Of a DNA stretch of 64,000 bases, positions 30,901 through 45,700 are shown in pieces; the first letter of the stretch is position 1; the number at the start of each line of letters is the position of its first letter. The DNA is from Halictus rubicundus. Lineage: Eukaryota; Arthropoda; Insecta; Hymenoptera; Halictidae. Under the pieces are notes generated by a model. It was given only the letters and a program-made list of their open reading frames with translations. It made no database searches and was not told the origin of the DNA. Both the position numbers and the translations under genes were made by a program. The stretch spans positions 682,001 to 746,000 of the forward strand of contig NW_027488567.1 in the NCBI RefSeq assembly GCF_050948215.1, read 5' to 3'.

Positions 30901-32499
30901 TAGGATAGGATAGAGGATTGAATAGGATAGAGGATAGGATAGGGTAGAGGATAGGACAGGATAGAGGATATGATAGGATTGAGGATAGGATAGAGGATAG
31001 GATAGGATAGAGGATTGGATAGGATAGAGGATAGGATAGGACAGAGGATAGGATAGGATAGAGGATATGATAGGATAGAGGATAGGATACGATAGAGGAT
31101 AGGATAGAGGATAGGATAGAGTATTGGATAGGATAGAGGATATTATAGGATAGTGGATAGGATAGGATAGCGGATAGGATAGGATGGAGTATACGATAGA
31201 ATTGAGGATAGGATAGGGTTGAGGATAGGATATGATCGAGGATACGATACGATAGAGTATAGGATAGGATTAATGATAGGATAGGAAAGATTACAGGATA
31301 GGATACAGGATACGATATTATAGAGGATAGGATAGGATAGGATATAGGATAGGATAGGATAGGATAGGATAGGATAGAGGATTGGATAAGATAGAGGATA
31401 GGATAGGATAGAGGATAGGACAGGATAGAGGATAGGACAGGATAGCGGATAGGATAGGATGGAGTATACGATAGAATTGAGGATAGGATAGGATAGAGGA
31501 TAGGATAGGATAGAGGATTGGATAGGATAGAGGATAGGATAGGACAGAGGATAGGATAGGATAGAGGATATGATAGGATAGAGGATAGGATACGATAGAG
31601 GATAGGATAGAGGATAGGATAGAGTATTGGATAGGATAGAGGATATTATAGGATAGTGGATAGGATAGGATAGCGGATAGGATAGGATTTAGTATACGAT
31701 AGAATTGAGGATAGGATAGGGTTGAGGATAGGATATGATCGAGGATACGATACGATAGAGTATAGGATAGAGAATAGGATAGGATAGAGGATACGATACG
31801 ATAGAGGATAGGATAGAGAATAGGATAGGATAGAGGATATTATAGGAAAGAGGATAGGATAGTATAGAGGATTGGATAGGATAGAGGATAGGATAGGATA
31901 GAGGATAGGATAGGATATAGGATAGGATAGGATAGGATAGGATAGAGGACTGGATAGGATAGAGGATAGGATAGGATAGAGGATAGGACAGGATAGAGGA
32001 TAGGATAGGATAGAGAATAGGATAGGATAGAGGATAGGATAGGATAGAGGATAGGATAGGACAGAGGATAGGATAGGATACAGGATACGATATTATAGAG
32101 GATACGATATTACAGAGGATAGGATAGGATAGAGGATAGGATTGGATAAAGGATAGGATAGGATAGAGGATAGGATAGATGATTGGATAGGATAGAGGAT
32201 ACCAAAGGATAGAGGATAGGATAGGATTGAGGATAGGATAGGAAAGAGGACAGGATAGGATACAGGATCCGATATTATAGATGATACGATATTATAGAGG
32301 ATACAATATTATAGAGGATAGGATAGGATAGAGGATAGGATAGGATAGAGGATAGGATAGGATAGAGGATAGGATAGGATAGGATATAGGATAGGATAGG
32401 ATAGAGGATAGGATAGGATAGAGGATAGGATAGGATAGAGGATAGGATAGGATAGAGGATAGGATAGGATAGAGGATAGGATAGGATAGAGGATAGGAT

Positions 32500-35400
32500 A
32501 GGATAGAGGATAGGATAGGATAGAATAGAGGATAGGAGACCATAGAGGGTAGGATAGGATTGATGATAGGATAGGAAAGATTACAGGATAGGATACAGGA
32601 TACGATATTATAGAGGATACGATATTATAGAGGATAGGATAGGATATAGGATAGGATAGGATAGAGGATAGGATAGGATAGGATAGAGGATAGGATAGGA
32701 TAGAGGATAGGATAGGATAGAGGATAGGAGAGGATAGATGATAGGATAGGACAGAGGATAGGATAGGATAGAGGATAGGATATTATAGAGGATAGGATAT
32801 AGGATTGGATAGGATAGAGGATAGGATTGGATAGAGGATAGGATAGGATTGAGGATAGGAGAGGATAGAGCAGATGATAGAGCATAGGAAAGAATTGAGG
32901 ATAGGATAGGATAGAATATAGGATAGGATAGAGAATAGGATAGGATAGATGTTGTTATTGGATAGAGGATAGGATATGATGGAGGATAGGACAGGATAGA
33001 GGATAGGATAGGATAGAGGATAGGATAGGATAGAGGATAGGATAGGATAGAGGATTGGATAGGCTAGAGGATGCGATAGGATAGAGGATAGGATAGGATA
33101 GAGGATAGGATAGGATAGAGGATAGGACAGGATAGAGGATAGGATAGGATAGCGGATAGGATAGTATGGAGTATACGATAGAATTGAGGATAGGATAGGG
33201 TTGAGGATAGGATAGGATAGAGGATAGGAGAAGATAGAGGATAGGATAGGATAGAGGATAGGATACGATAGATTATAGGATAGAGAATAGGATAGGATAG
33301 AGGGTAGGGGATTGGATCGGATACAGGATAGGAGACGGTAGAGGATTGGATAGGATAGAGGATAGGATAGGATAGAGGATATTATAGGATAGAGGATAGG
33401 ATAGGATGGAGGATAGGATAGGATAGAGGATAAGATAGGATAGAGGATAACATGGGGGATTGAATAGGATAGATGATAGGAGACCATAGAGGATAGGATA
33501 GGATTGATGATAGGATAGGAAAGATTACAGGATAGGATACATTATACGATATTATAGAGGATACGATATTATAGAGGATAGGATAGGATAGAGGATAGGA
33601 TAGGATAGAGGATAGGATCAGGATGGAGGATAGGATAGGATATAGGATAGGATAGGATAGAGGATAGGATAGGATAGAGGATAGGATAGGGGATTGGATA
33701 GCATAGAGGATACGAGACGATAGAGGATAGGATAGGATAGAGGATAACATAGGGGATTGGATATCATAGAGGATAGGAGACGATAGAGGATAGGATAGGA
33801 TAGACAATAGAATAGGATAGATGATATTATAGGATAGAGGATAGGATATAGGATTGGATAGGATACAGGATAGGATCGGATAGAGGATAGGATAGGATTG
33901 AGGATAGGAGAGGATAGAGCAGATGATAGAGCATAGGAAAGAATTGAGGATAGGATAGGATAGAATATAGGATAGGATAGATGATATTATAGGATAGAGG
34001 ATAGGATAGGATGGAGGATAGGATAGGATAGAGGATAGGATATAGGATTGGATAGGATAGAGGATAGGATAGGATAGAGGATAGGATAGGATAGAGGATA
34101 GGATAGGATAGAGGATAGGATAGGACAGAGGATAGGATAGGATACAGGATACGATATTATAGAGGATACGATATTATAGAGGATACAATATTATAGAGGA
34201 TAGGATAGGATAGAGGATAGGATAGGATAGAGGATAGGATAGGATAGAGGATAGGATAGGATAGAGGATAGGATAGGACAGAGGATAGGATAGGATAGAG
34301 GATAGGACAGGATAGAGGATAGGATAGGATAGAGGATAGGATAGGATAGAGGATAGGATAGGATAGAGGATAGGAGAGGATAGAGGATAGGACAGGATAG
34401 AGGATAGGATAGGATAGAGGATAGGATAGGATAGAGGATAGGATAGGATAGAGGATAGGATAGGATAGAGGATAGGATAGGATGGAGGATTGGATAGGAT
34501 AGAGGATGCGATAGGATAGAGGATAGGATAGGATAGAGGATAGGATAGGATAGAGGATAGGACAGGATAGAGGATAGGATAGGATAGAGGATAGGATAGG
34601 ATAGAGGATAGGATAGGATAGAGGATAGGATAGGATAGAGGATAGGATAGGATAGAATAGAGGATAGGAGACCATAGAGTGTAGGATAGGATTGATGATA
34701 GGATAGGAAAGATTACAGGATAGGATACAGGATACGATATTATAGAGGATAGGATAGGATATAGGATAGGATAGGATAGAGGATAGGATAGGATAGAGGA
34801 TAGGATAGGATACAGGATACTATAGTATAGAGGATACGATATTATAGAGGATAGGATAGGATAGAGGATAGGATAGGATAAAGGATAGGATAGGATAAAG
34901 GATAGGATAGGATAGAGGATAGGAGAGGATAGAGTATAGGATAGGATAGAGGATAGGATAGAATAGGATAGCGGATAGGATAGTATGGAGTATACGATAG
35001 AATTGAGGATAGGATAGGGTTGAGGATAGGATAGGATAGAGGATAGGAGAAGATAGAGGATAGGATAGGATAGAGGATAGGATACGATAGATTATAGGAT
35101 AGAGAATAGGATAGGATAGAGGGTAGGGGATTGGATCGGATACAGGATAGGAGACGGTAGAGGATTGGATAGGATAGAGGATAGGATAGGATAGAGGATA
35201 TTATAGGATAGAGGATAGGATAGGATGGAGGATAGGATAGGATAGAGGATAAGATAGGATAGAGGATAACATAGGGGATTGGATAGGATAGATGATAGGA
35301 GACCATAGAGGATAGGATAGGATTGATGATAGGATAGGAAAGATTACAGGATAGGATACATTATACGATATTATAGAGGATACGATATTATAGAGGATAG

Positions 35401-38400
35401 GATAGGATAGAGGATAGGATAGGATAGAGGATAGGATCAGGATGGAGGATAGGATAGGATATAGGATAGGATAGGATAGAGGATAGGATAGGATAGAGGA
35501 TAGGATAGGGGATTGGATAGCATAGAGGATACGAGACGATAGAGGATAGGATAGGATAGAATAGAGGATAGGAGACCATAGAGGGTAGGATAGGATTGAT
35601 GATAGGATAGGAAAGATTACAGGATAGGATACAGGATACGATATTATAGAGGATACGATATTATAGAGGATAGGATAGGATATAGGATAGGATAGGATAG
35701 AGGATAGGATAGGATAGGATAGAGGATAGGATAGGATAGAGGATAGGATAGGATAGAGGATAGGAGAGGATAGATGATAGGATAGGACAGAGGATAGGAT
35801 AGGATAGAGGATAGGATATTATAGAGGATAGGATATAGGATTGGATAGGATAGAGGATAGGATTGGATAGAGGATAGGATAGGATTGAGGATAGGAGAGG
35901 ATAGAGCAGATGATAGAGCATAGGAAAGAATTGAGGATAGGATAGGATAGAATATAGGATAGGATAGAGAATAGGATAGGATAGATGTTGTTATTGGATA
36001 GAGGATAGGATATGATGGAGGATAGGACAGGATAGAGGATAGGATAGGATAGAGGATAGGATAGGATAGAGGATAGGATAGGATAGAGGATTGGATAGGC
36101 TAGAGGATGCGATAGGATAGAGGATAGGATAGGATAGAGGATAGGATAGGATAGAGGATAGGACAGGATAGAGGATAGGATAGGATAGCGGATAGGATAG
36201 TATGGAGTATACGATAGAATTGAGGATAGGATAGGGTTGAGGATAGGATAGGATAGAGGATAGGAGAAGATAGAGGATAGGATAGGATAGAGGATAGGAT
36301 ACGATAGATTATAGGATAGAGAATAGGATAGGATAGAGGGTAGGGGATTGGATCGGATACAGGATAGGAGACGGTAGAGGATTGGATAGGATAGAGGATA
36401 GGATAGGATAGAGGATATTATAGGATAGAGGATAGGATAGGATGGAGGATAGGATAGGATAGAGGATAAGATAGGATAGAGGATAACATGGGGGATTGAA
36501 TAGGATAGATGATAGGAGACCATAGAGGATAGGATAGGATTGATGATAGGATAGGAAAGATTACAGGATAGGATACATTATACGATATTATAGAGGATAC
36601 GATATTATAGAGGATAGGATAGGATAGAGGATAGGATAGGATAGAGGATAGGATCAGGATGGAGGATAGGATAGGATATAGGATAGGATAGGATAGAGGA
36701 TAGGATAGGATAGAGGATAGGATAGGGGATTGGATAGCATAGAGGATACGAGACGATAGAGGATAGGATAGGATAGAGGATAACATAGGGGATTGGATAT
36801 CATAGAGGATAGGAGACGATAGAGGATAGGATAGGATAGACAATAGAATAGGATAGATGATATTATAGGATAGAGGATAGGATATAGGATTGGATAGGAT
36901 ACAGGATAGGATCGGATAGAGGATAGGATAGGATTGAGGATAGGAGAGGATAGAGCAGATGATAGAGCATAGGAAAGAATTGAGGATAGGATAGGATAGA
37001 ATATAGGATAGGATAGATGATATTATAGGATAGAGGATAGGATAGGATGGAGGATAGGATAGGATAGAGGATAGGATATAGGATTGGATAGGATAGAGGA
37101 TAGGATAGGATAGAGGATAGGATAGGATAGAGGATAGGATAGGATAGAGGATAGGATAGGACAGAGGATAGGATAGGATACAGGATACGATATTATAGAG
37201 GATACGATATTATAGAGGATACAATATTATAGAGGATAGGATAGGATAGAGGATAGGATAGGATAGAGGATAGGATAGGATAGAGGATAGGATAGGATAG
37301 AGGATAGGATAGGACAGAGGATAGGATAGGATAGAGGATAGGACAGGATAGAGGATAGGATAGGATAGAGGATAGGATAGGATAGAGGATAGGATAGGAT
37401 AGAGGATAGGAGAGGATAGAGGATAGGACAGGATAGAGGATAGGATAGGATAGAGGATAGGATAGGATAGAGGATAGGATAGGATAGAGGATAGGATAGG
37501 ATAGAGGATAGGATAGGATGGAGGATTGGATAGGATAGAGGATGCGATAGGATAGAGGATAGGATAGGATAGAGGATAGGATAGGATAGAGGATAGGACA
37601 GGATAGAGGATAGGATAGGATAGAGGATAGGATAGGATAGAGGATAGGATAGGATAGAGGATAGGATAGGATAGAGGATAGGATAGGATAGAATAGAGGA
37701 TAGGAGACCATAGAGTGTAGGATAGGATTGATGATAGGATAGGAAAGATTACAGGATAGGATACAGGATACGATATTATAGAGGATAGGATAGGATATAG
37801 GATAGGATAGGATAGAGGATAGGATAGGATAGAGGATAGGATAGGATACAGGATACTATAGTATAGAGGATACGATATTATAGAGGATAGGATAGGATAG
37901 AGGATAGGATAGGATAAAGGATAGGATAGGATAAAGGATAGGATAGGATAGAGGATAGGAGAGGATAGAGTATAGGATAGGATAGAGGATAGGATAGAAT
38001 AGGATAGCGGATAGGATAGTATGGAGTATACGATAGAATTGAGGATAGGATAGGGTTGAGGATAGGATAGGATAGAGGATAGGAGAAGATAGAGGATAGG
38101 ATAGGATAGAGGATAGGATACGATAGATTATAGGATAGAGAATAGGATAGGATAGAGGGTAGGGGATTGGATCGGATACAGGATAGGAGACGGTAGAGGA
38201 TTGGATAGGATAGAGGATAGGATAGGATAGAGGATATTATAGGATAGAGGATAGGATAGGATGGAGGATAGGATAGGATAGAGGATAAGATAGGATAGAG
38301 GATAACATAGGGGATTGGATAGGATAGATGATAGGAGACCATAGAGGATAGGATAGGATTGATGATAGGATAGGAAAGATTACAGGATAGGATACATTAT

Positions 38401-38590
38401 ACGATATTATAGAGGATACGATATTATAGAGGATAGGATAGGATAGAGGATAGGATAGGATAGAGGATAGGATCAGGATGGAGGATAGGATAGGATATAG
38501 GATAGGATAGGATAGAGGATAGGATAGGATAGAGGATAGGATAGGGGATTGGATAGCATAGAGGATACGAGACGATAGAGGATAGGATAG
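32500..38590. repeat. Tandem duplication with a 3036-bp period, two copies
   Basis: Copy one spans about 32.5-35.55 kb and copy two about 35.55-38.59 kb. The offset is exactly 3036 bp at five separate landmarks across the block: GAGGGTAGG at 32545, and regions near 32783, 33382, 34157 and 34842. The copies are almost base-identical, even at private variants such as GGATATCATAG and GGATCAGG, which points to a recent duplication or to homogenisation. The left boundary is blurred by the repeat itself. Confidence 0.88.
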
Positions 38591-41220
38591 GATAGAGGAT
38601 AACATAGGGGATTGGATAGCATAGAGGATAGGAGACGATAGAGGATAGGATAGGATAGACAATAGAATAGGATAGATGATATTATAGGATAGAGGATAGG
38701 ATATAGGATTGGATAGGATACAGGATAGGATCGGATAGAGGATAGGATAGGATTGAGGATAGGAGAGGATAGAGCAGATGATAGAGCATAGGAAAGAATT
38801 GAGGATAGGATAGGATAGAATATAGGATAGGATAGAGAGTAGGATAGGATAGATGATGTTATAGGATACAGGATAGGATAGGATGGAGGATAGGACAGGA
38901 TAGAGGATAGGATAGGATAGAGGATAGGATAGGATAGAGGATAGGATAGGATGGAGGATAGGATAGGACAGAGGATAGGATAGAGGATAGGATATTATAG
39001 AGGATAGGATAGGATAGAGGATAACATAGGGGATTGGATAGCATAGAGGATAGGAGACGATAGAGGATAGGATAGGATAGATGATATTATAGGATAGAGG
39101 ATAGGATAGGATGGAGGATAGGATAGGATAGAGGATAGGATATAGGATTGGATAGGATAGAGGATAGGATAGGATAGAGGATAGGATAGGATAGAGGATA
39201 GGATAGGATAGAGGATAGGATAGGACAGAGGATAGGATAGGATACAGGATACGATATTATAGAGGATACGATATTATAGAGGATACAATATTATAGAGGA
39301 TAGGATAGGATAGAGGATAGGATAGGATAGAGGATAGGATAGGATAGAGGATAGGATAGGATAGAGGATAGGATAGGACAGAGGATAGGATAGGATAGAG
39401 GATAGGACAGGATAGAGGATAGGATAGGATAGAGGATAGGATAGGATAGAGGATAGGATAGGATAGAGGATAGGATAGGATAGAGGATAGGACAGGATAG
39501 AGGATAGGATAGGATAGAGGATAGGATAGGATAGAGGATAGGATAGGATAGAGGATAGGATAGGATAGAGGATAGGATAGGATGGAGGATTGGATAGGAT
39601 AGAGGATGCGATAGGATAGAGGATAGGATAGGATAGAGGATAGGATAGGATAGAGGATAGGACAGGATAGAGGATAGGATAGGATAGAGGATAGGATAGG
39701 ATAGAGGATAGGATAGGATAGAGGATAGGATAGGATAGAGGATAGGATAGGATAGAATAGAGGATAGGAGACCATAGAGTGTAGGATAGGATTGATGATA
39801 GGATAGGAAAGATTACAGGATAGGATACAGGATACGATATTATAGAGGATAGGATAGGATATAGGATAGGATAGGATAGAGGATAGGATAGGATAGAGGA
39901 TAGGATAGGATACAGGATACTATAGTATAGAGGATACGATATTATAGAGGATAGGATAGGATAGAGGATAGGATAGGATAAAGGATAGGATAGGATAAAG
40001 GATAGGATAGGATAGAGGATAGGAGAGGATAGAGTATAGGATAGGATAGAGGATAGGATAGAATAGGATAGCGGATAGGATAGTATGGAGTATACGATAG
40101 AATTGAGGATAGGATAGGGTTGAGGATAGGATAGGATAGAGGATAGGAGAAGATAGAGGATAGGATAGGATAGAGGATAGGATACGATAGATTATAGGAT
40201 AGAGAATAGGATAGGATAGAGGGTAGGGGATTGGATCGGATACAGGATAGGAGACGGTAGAGGATTGGATAGGATAGAGGATAGGATAGGATAGAGGATA
40301 TTATAGGATAGAGGATAGGATAGGATGGAGGATAGGATAGGATAGAGGATAAGATAGGATAGAGGATAACATAGGGGATTGGATAGGATAGATGATAGGA
40401 GACCATAGAGGATAGGATAGGATTGATGATAGGATAGGAAAGATTACAGGATAGGATACATTATACGATATTATAGAGGATACGATATTATAGAGGATAG
40501 GATAGGATAGAGGATAGGATAGGATAGAGGATAGGATCAGGATGGAGGATAGGATAGGATATAGGATAGGATAGGATAGAGGATAGGATAGGATAGAGGA
40601 TAGGATAGGGGATTGGATAGCATAGAGGATACGAGACGATAGAGGATAGGATAGGATAGAGGATAACATAGGGGATTGGATAGCATAGAGGATAGGAGAC
40701 GATAGAGGATAGGATAGGATAGACAATAGAATAGGATAGATGATATTATAGGATAGAGGATAGGATATAGGATTGGATAGGATACAGGATAGGATCGGAT
40801 AGAGGATAGGATAGGATTGAGGATAGGAGAGGATAGAGCAGATGATAGAGCATAGGAAAGAATTGAGGATAGGATAGGATAGAATATAGGATAGGATAGA
40901 GAGTAGGATAGGATAGATGATGTTATAGGATACAGGATAGGATAGGATGGAGGATAGGACAGGATAGAGGATAGGATAGGATAGAGGATAGGATAGGATA
41001 GAGGATAGGATAGGATGGAGGATAGGATAGGACAGAGGATAGGATAGAGGATAGGATATTATAGAGGATAGGATAGGATAGAGGATAACATAGGGGATTG
41101 GATAGCATAGAGGATAGGAGACGATAGAGGATAGGATAGGATAGATGATATTATAGGATAGAGGATAGGATAGGATGGAGGATAGGATAGGATAGAGGAT
41201 AGGATATAGGATTGGATAGG
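37000..41220. repeat. Tandem duplication with a 2064-bp period, two copies plus a partial third
   Basis: Sequence from about 37.0-39.07 kb is repeated at about 39.07-41.13 kb with a constant 2064-bp offset at landmarks near 37193, 37878, 38237 and 38859. A third start is visible at 41.14-41.22 kb before the sequence diverges. The block overlaps the right copy of the 3036-bp duplication, so the two events are nested. One visible difference is GGAGAGG near 37.41 kb against GGATAGG at 39.475 kb. Confidence 0.88.
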
Positions 41221-41884
41221 ATAGAGGATAGGATCGGATAGAGGATAGGATAGGATTGAGGATAGGAGAGGATAGAGCAGATGATAGAGCATAGGAAAGA
41301 ATTGAGGATAGGATAGGATAGAATATAGGATAGGATAGATGATATTATAGGATAGAGGATAGGATAGGATGGAGGATAGGATAGGATACAGGATAGGATA
41401 TAGGATTGGATAGGATAGAGGATAGGATAGGATAGAGGATAGGATAGGATAGAGGATAGGATAGGATAGAGGATAGGATAGGATAGAGGATAGGATAGGA
41501 TAGAGGATAGGATAGGATAGAGGATTGGATAGGATAGGGGATAGGATAGGATAGAGGATAGGATAGAATAGGATAGAGGATTGGATAGGATAGAGGATAG
41601 GATAGGATTGAGGATAGAATAGTAAAGATGACAGGATAGGATACAGGATACGATATTATACAGGATACGATATTATAGAGGATAGGACAGGATAGAGGAT
41701 AGTATAGGATAGAGGATAGGATAGGATAGAGGATAGGATAGGATAGAGGATAGGATAGGACAGAGGATAGGATAGGATACAGGATACGATATTATAGAGG
41801 ATACGATATTATAGAGGATACGATATTATAGAGGATAGGATAGGATAGAGGATAGGATAGGATAAAGGATAGGATAGGATAGAG

Positions 41885-42245
41885 GATAGGATACGATAGA
41901 GGATAGGATAGAGAATAGGATAGGATAGAGGATAGGGGATTGGATCGGATACAGGATAGGAGACGGTAGAGGATTGGATAGGATAGAGGATATTATAGGA
42001 TAGAGGATAGGATAGGATGGAGGATAGGATAGGATAGAGGATAGGATAGGATAGAGGATAGGATAGGATAGAGGATAGGATAGAGGATAGGATAGAGGAT
42101 TGGATAGGATAGAGGATAGAATACGATAGAGGATAGGATAGAGAATAGGATAGGATAGAGGATAGGGGATTGGATCGGATACAGGATAGGAGACGGTAGA
42201 GGATTGGATAGGATAGAGGATATTATAGGATAGAGGATAGGATAG
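41885..42245. repeat. Short tandem duplication, 230-bp offset
   Basis: The chain ATACGATAGAGG, GAGAATAGG, GGGGATTGGATCGG, GATACAGG, GAGACGGTAGAGG, GGATATTATAGG starts at 41891 and again at 42121. The two copies then diverge at GGATGG against GGAGAGAGG. Confidence 0.8.
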
Positions 42246-42799
42246 GAGAGAGGATAGGATAGGGTAGAGGGTAGGATAGGATAGAGGATAGGATAGGATA
42301 GGATAGAGGATAGGATAGGATAGAGGATAGGATAGGATAGAGGATAGGATAGGATAGAGGATAGGATAGGATAGAGGATAGGATAGGATAGAGGATAGGA
42401 TAGGATATAGGATAGGATAGGATAGGATAGGATAGGATAGAGGATTGAATAGGATAGAGGATAGGATAGGATACAGGATAGGACAGGATAGAGGATAGGA
42501 TAGGATAGAGGATAGGATGGAGGATAGGATAGAGGATAGGATAGAGGATAGGATAGGATAGAGGATAGGATAGGACAGAGGATAGGATAGGATACAGGAT
42601 ACGATATTATAGAGAATACGATATTATAGAGGATAGGATAGGATAGAGGATAGGATAGGATAAAGGATAGGATAGGATAGAGGATAGGATAGAGGATAGG
42701 ATAGAGGATTGGATAGGATAGAGGATATTATAGGATAGAGGATAGGATAGGATAGCGGATAGGATAGGATGGAGTATAGGATAGAATTGAGGATAGGAT

Positions 42800-45700
42800 A
42801 GGGTTGAGGATAGGATAGGAAAGATGACAGGATAGGATAGAGGATAGGATAGGATAGAGGATAGGATAGGATAGAGTATAGGATAGGATATAGGTTAGGA
42901 TAGCATAGAGGATAGGATAGGATAGAGGATAGGATAGGATAGAGGATTGGATAGGATAGAGGATAGGATAGGACAGAGGATGGGATAGGATAGAGGATAT
43001 GATAGGATAGAGGATAGGATACGATAGAGGATAGGATAGAGGATAGGATAGAGTATTGGATAGGATAGAGGATATTATAGGATAGTGGATAGGATAGGAT
43101 AGCGGATAGGATAGGATGGAGTATACGATAGAATTGAGGATAGGATAGGGTTGAGGATAGGATATGATCGAGGATACGATACGATAGAGTATAGGATAGG
43201 ATTAATGATAGGATAGGAAAGATTACAGGATAGGATACAGGATACGATATTATAGAGGATAGGATAGGATAGGATATAGGATAGGATAGGATAGGATAGG
43301 ATAGAGGATTGGATAGGATAGAGGATAGGATAGGATAGAGGATAGGACAGGATAGAGGATAGGACAGGATAGAGGATAGGATAGGATAGAGGATAGGATA
43401 GGATAGAGGATAGGATAGGATAGATGATAGGATAGGACAGAGGATAGGATAGGATACATGATACGATATTATAGAGAATACGATATTATAGAGGATAGGA
43501 TAGGATAGAGGATAGGATAGGATAAAGGATAGGATAGGATAGAGGATAGGATAGAGGATAGGATAGAGGATTGGATAGGATAGAGGATATTATAGGATAG
43601 AGGATAGGATAGGATAGCGGATAGGATACGGATAGAGGATAGGATAGGATAGAGGATAGGATAGAGGATAGGATAGAGGATTGGATAGGATAGAGGATAT
43701 TATAGGATAGAGGATAGGATAGGATAGCGGATAGGATAGGATGGAGTATAGGATAGAATTGGGGATAGGATAGGGTTGAGGATAGGATAGGAAAGAGGAT
43801 ATGATACGATAGAGGATAGGATAGAGAATAGGATAGGATAGAGGATATTATAGGATAGAGGATAGGATAGTATAGAGGATTGGATAGGATAGAGGATAGG
43901 ATAGGATAGAGGATAGGATAGGATATAGGATAGGATAGGATAGGATAGGATAGAGGACTGGATAGGATAGAGGATAGGATAGGATAGAAGATAGGACAGG
44001 ATAGAGGATAGGATAGGATAGAGGATAGGATAGGACAGAGGATAGGATAGGATAGAGGATAGGATAGGATAGCGGATAGGATAGGATTTAGTATACGATA
44101 GAATTGAGGATAGGATAGGGTTGAGGATAGGATATGATCGAGGATACGATACGATAGAGTATAGGATAGAGCATAGGATAGGATAGAGGATATGATACGA
44201 TAGAGGATAGGATAGAGAATAGGATAGGATAGAGGATATTATAGGATAGAGGATAGGATAGTATAGAGGATTGGATAGGATAGAGGATAGGATAGGATAG
44301 AGGATAGGATAGGATATAGGATAGGATAGGATAGGATAGGATAGAGGACTGGATAGGATAGAGGATAGGATAGGATAGAAGATAGGACAGGATAGAGGAT
44401 AGGATAGGATAGAGGATAGGATAGGACAGAGGATAGGATAGGATACAGGATACGATATTATAGAGGATACGATATTATAGAGGATAGGATAGGATAGAGG
44501 ATAGGATAGGATAAAGGATAGGATAGGATAGAGGATAGGATAGAGGATTGGTTAGGATAGAGGATATTATAGGATAGAGGATAGGATAGGATAGCGGATA
44601 GGATACGGATAGAGGATAGGATAGGATAGAGGATAGGATAGAGGATAGGATAGAGGATTGGATATTATAGAGGATATTATAGGATAGAGGATAGGATAGG
44701 ATAGCGGATAGGATAGGATGGAGTATAGGATAGAATTGAGGATAGGATAGGGTTGAGGATAGGATAGGAAAGAGGACAGGATAGGATAGAGGATAGGATA
44801 GGATAGAGGATAGGATAGGATAGAGGATAGTATAGGATAGAGGATAGGATAGGATATAGGATAGGATAGGATAGAGGATAGGATAGGATAGAGGATAGGA
44901 TAGGATAGCGGATAGGATAGTATGGAGTATACGATAGAATTGAGGACAGGATAGGGTTGAGGATAGGATAGGATAGAGGATAGGAGAAGATAGAGGATAG
45001 GATAGGATAGAGGATAGGATACGATGGAGGATAGGATAGTGAATAGCATAGGATAGAGGATAGGGGATTGGATCGGATACAGGATAGGAGACGGTAGAGG
45101 ATTGGATAGGATAGAGGATATTATAGGATAGAGGATAGGATAGGATGGAGGATAGGATAGGATAGAGGATAAGATAGGAAAGAGGATAGGATAGGACAGA
45201 GGATAGGATAGGATACAGGATAAGATAGAGGATAGGATAGAGGATTGGATAGGATAGAGGATATTATAGGATAGAGGATAGGATAGGATAGCGGATAGGA
45301 TACGGATAGATGATAGGATAGGATAGAGGATAGGATAGAGGATAGGATAGAGGATTGGATAGGATAGAGGATATTATAGGATAGAGGATAGGATAGGATA
45401 GCGGATAGGATAGGATGGAGTATAGGATAGAATTGAGGATAGGATAGGGTTGAGGATAGGATAGGAAAGATGACAGGATAGGATAGAGGATAGGATAGGA
45501 TAGAGGATAGGATAGGATAGAGTATAGGATAGGATATAGGATAGGATAGCATAGAGGATAGGATAGGATAGAGGATAGGATAGGATAGAGGATTGGATAG
45601 GATAGAGGATAGGATAGGACAGAGGATGGGATAGGATAGAGGATATGATAGGATAGAGGATAGGATACGATAGAGGATAGGATAGAGGATAGGATAGAGT

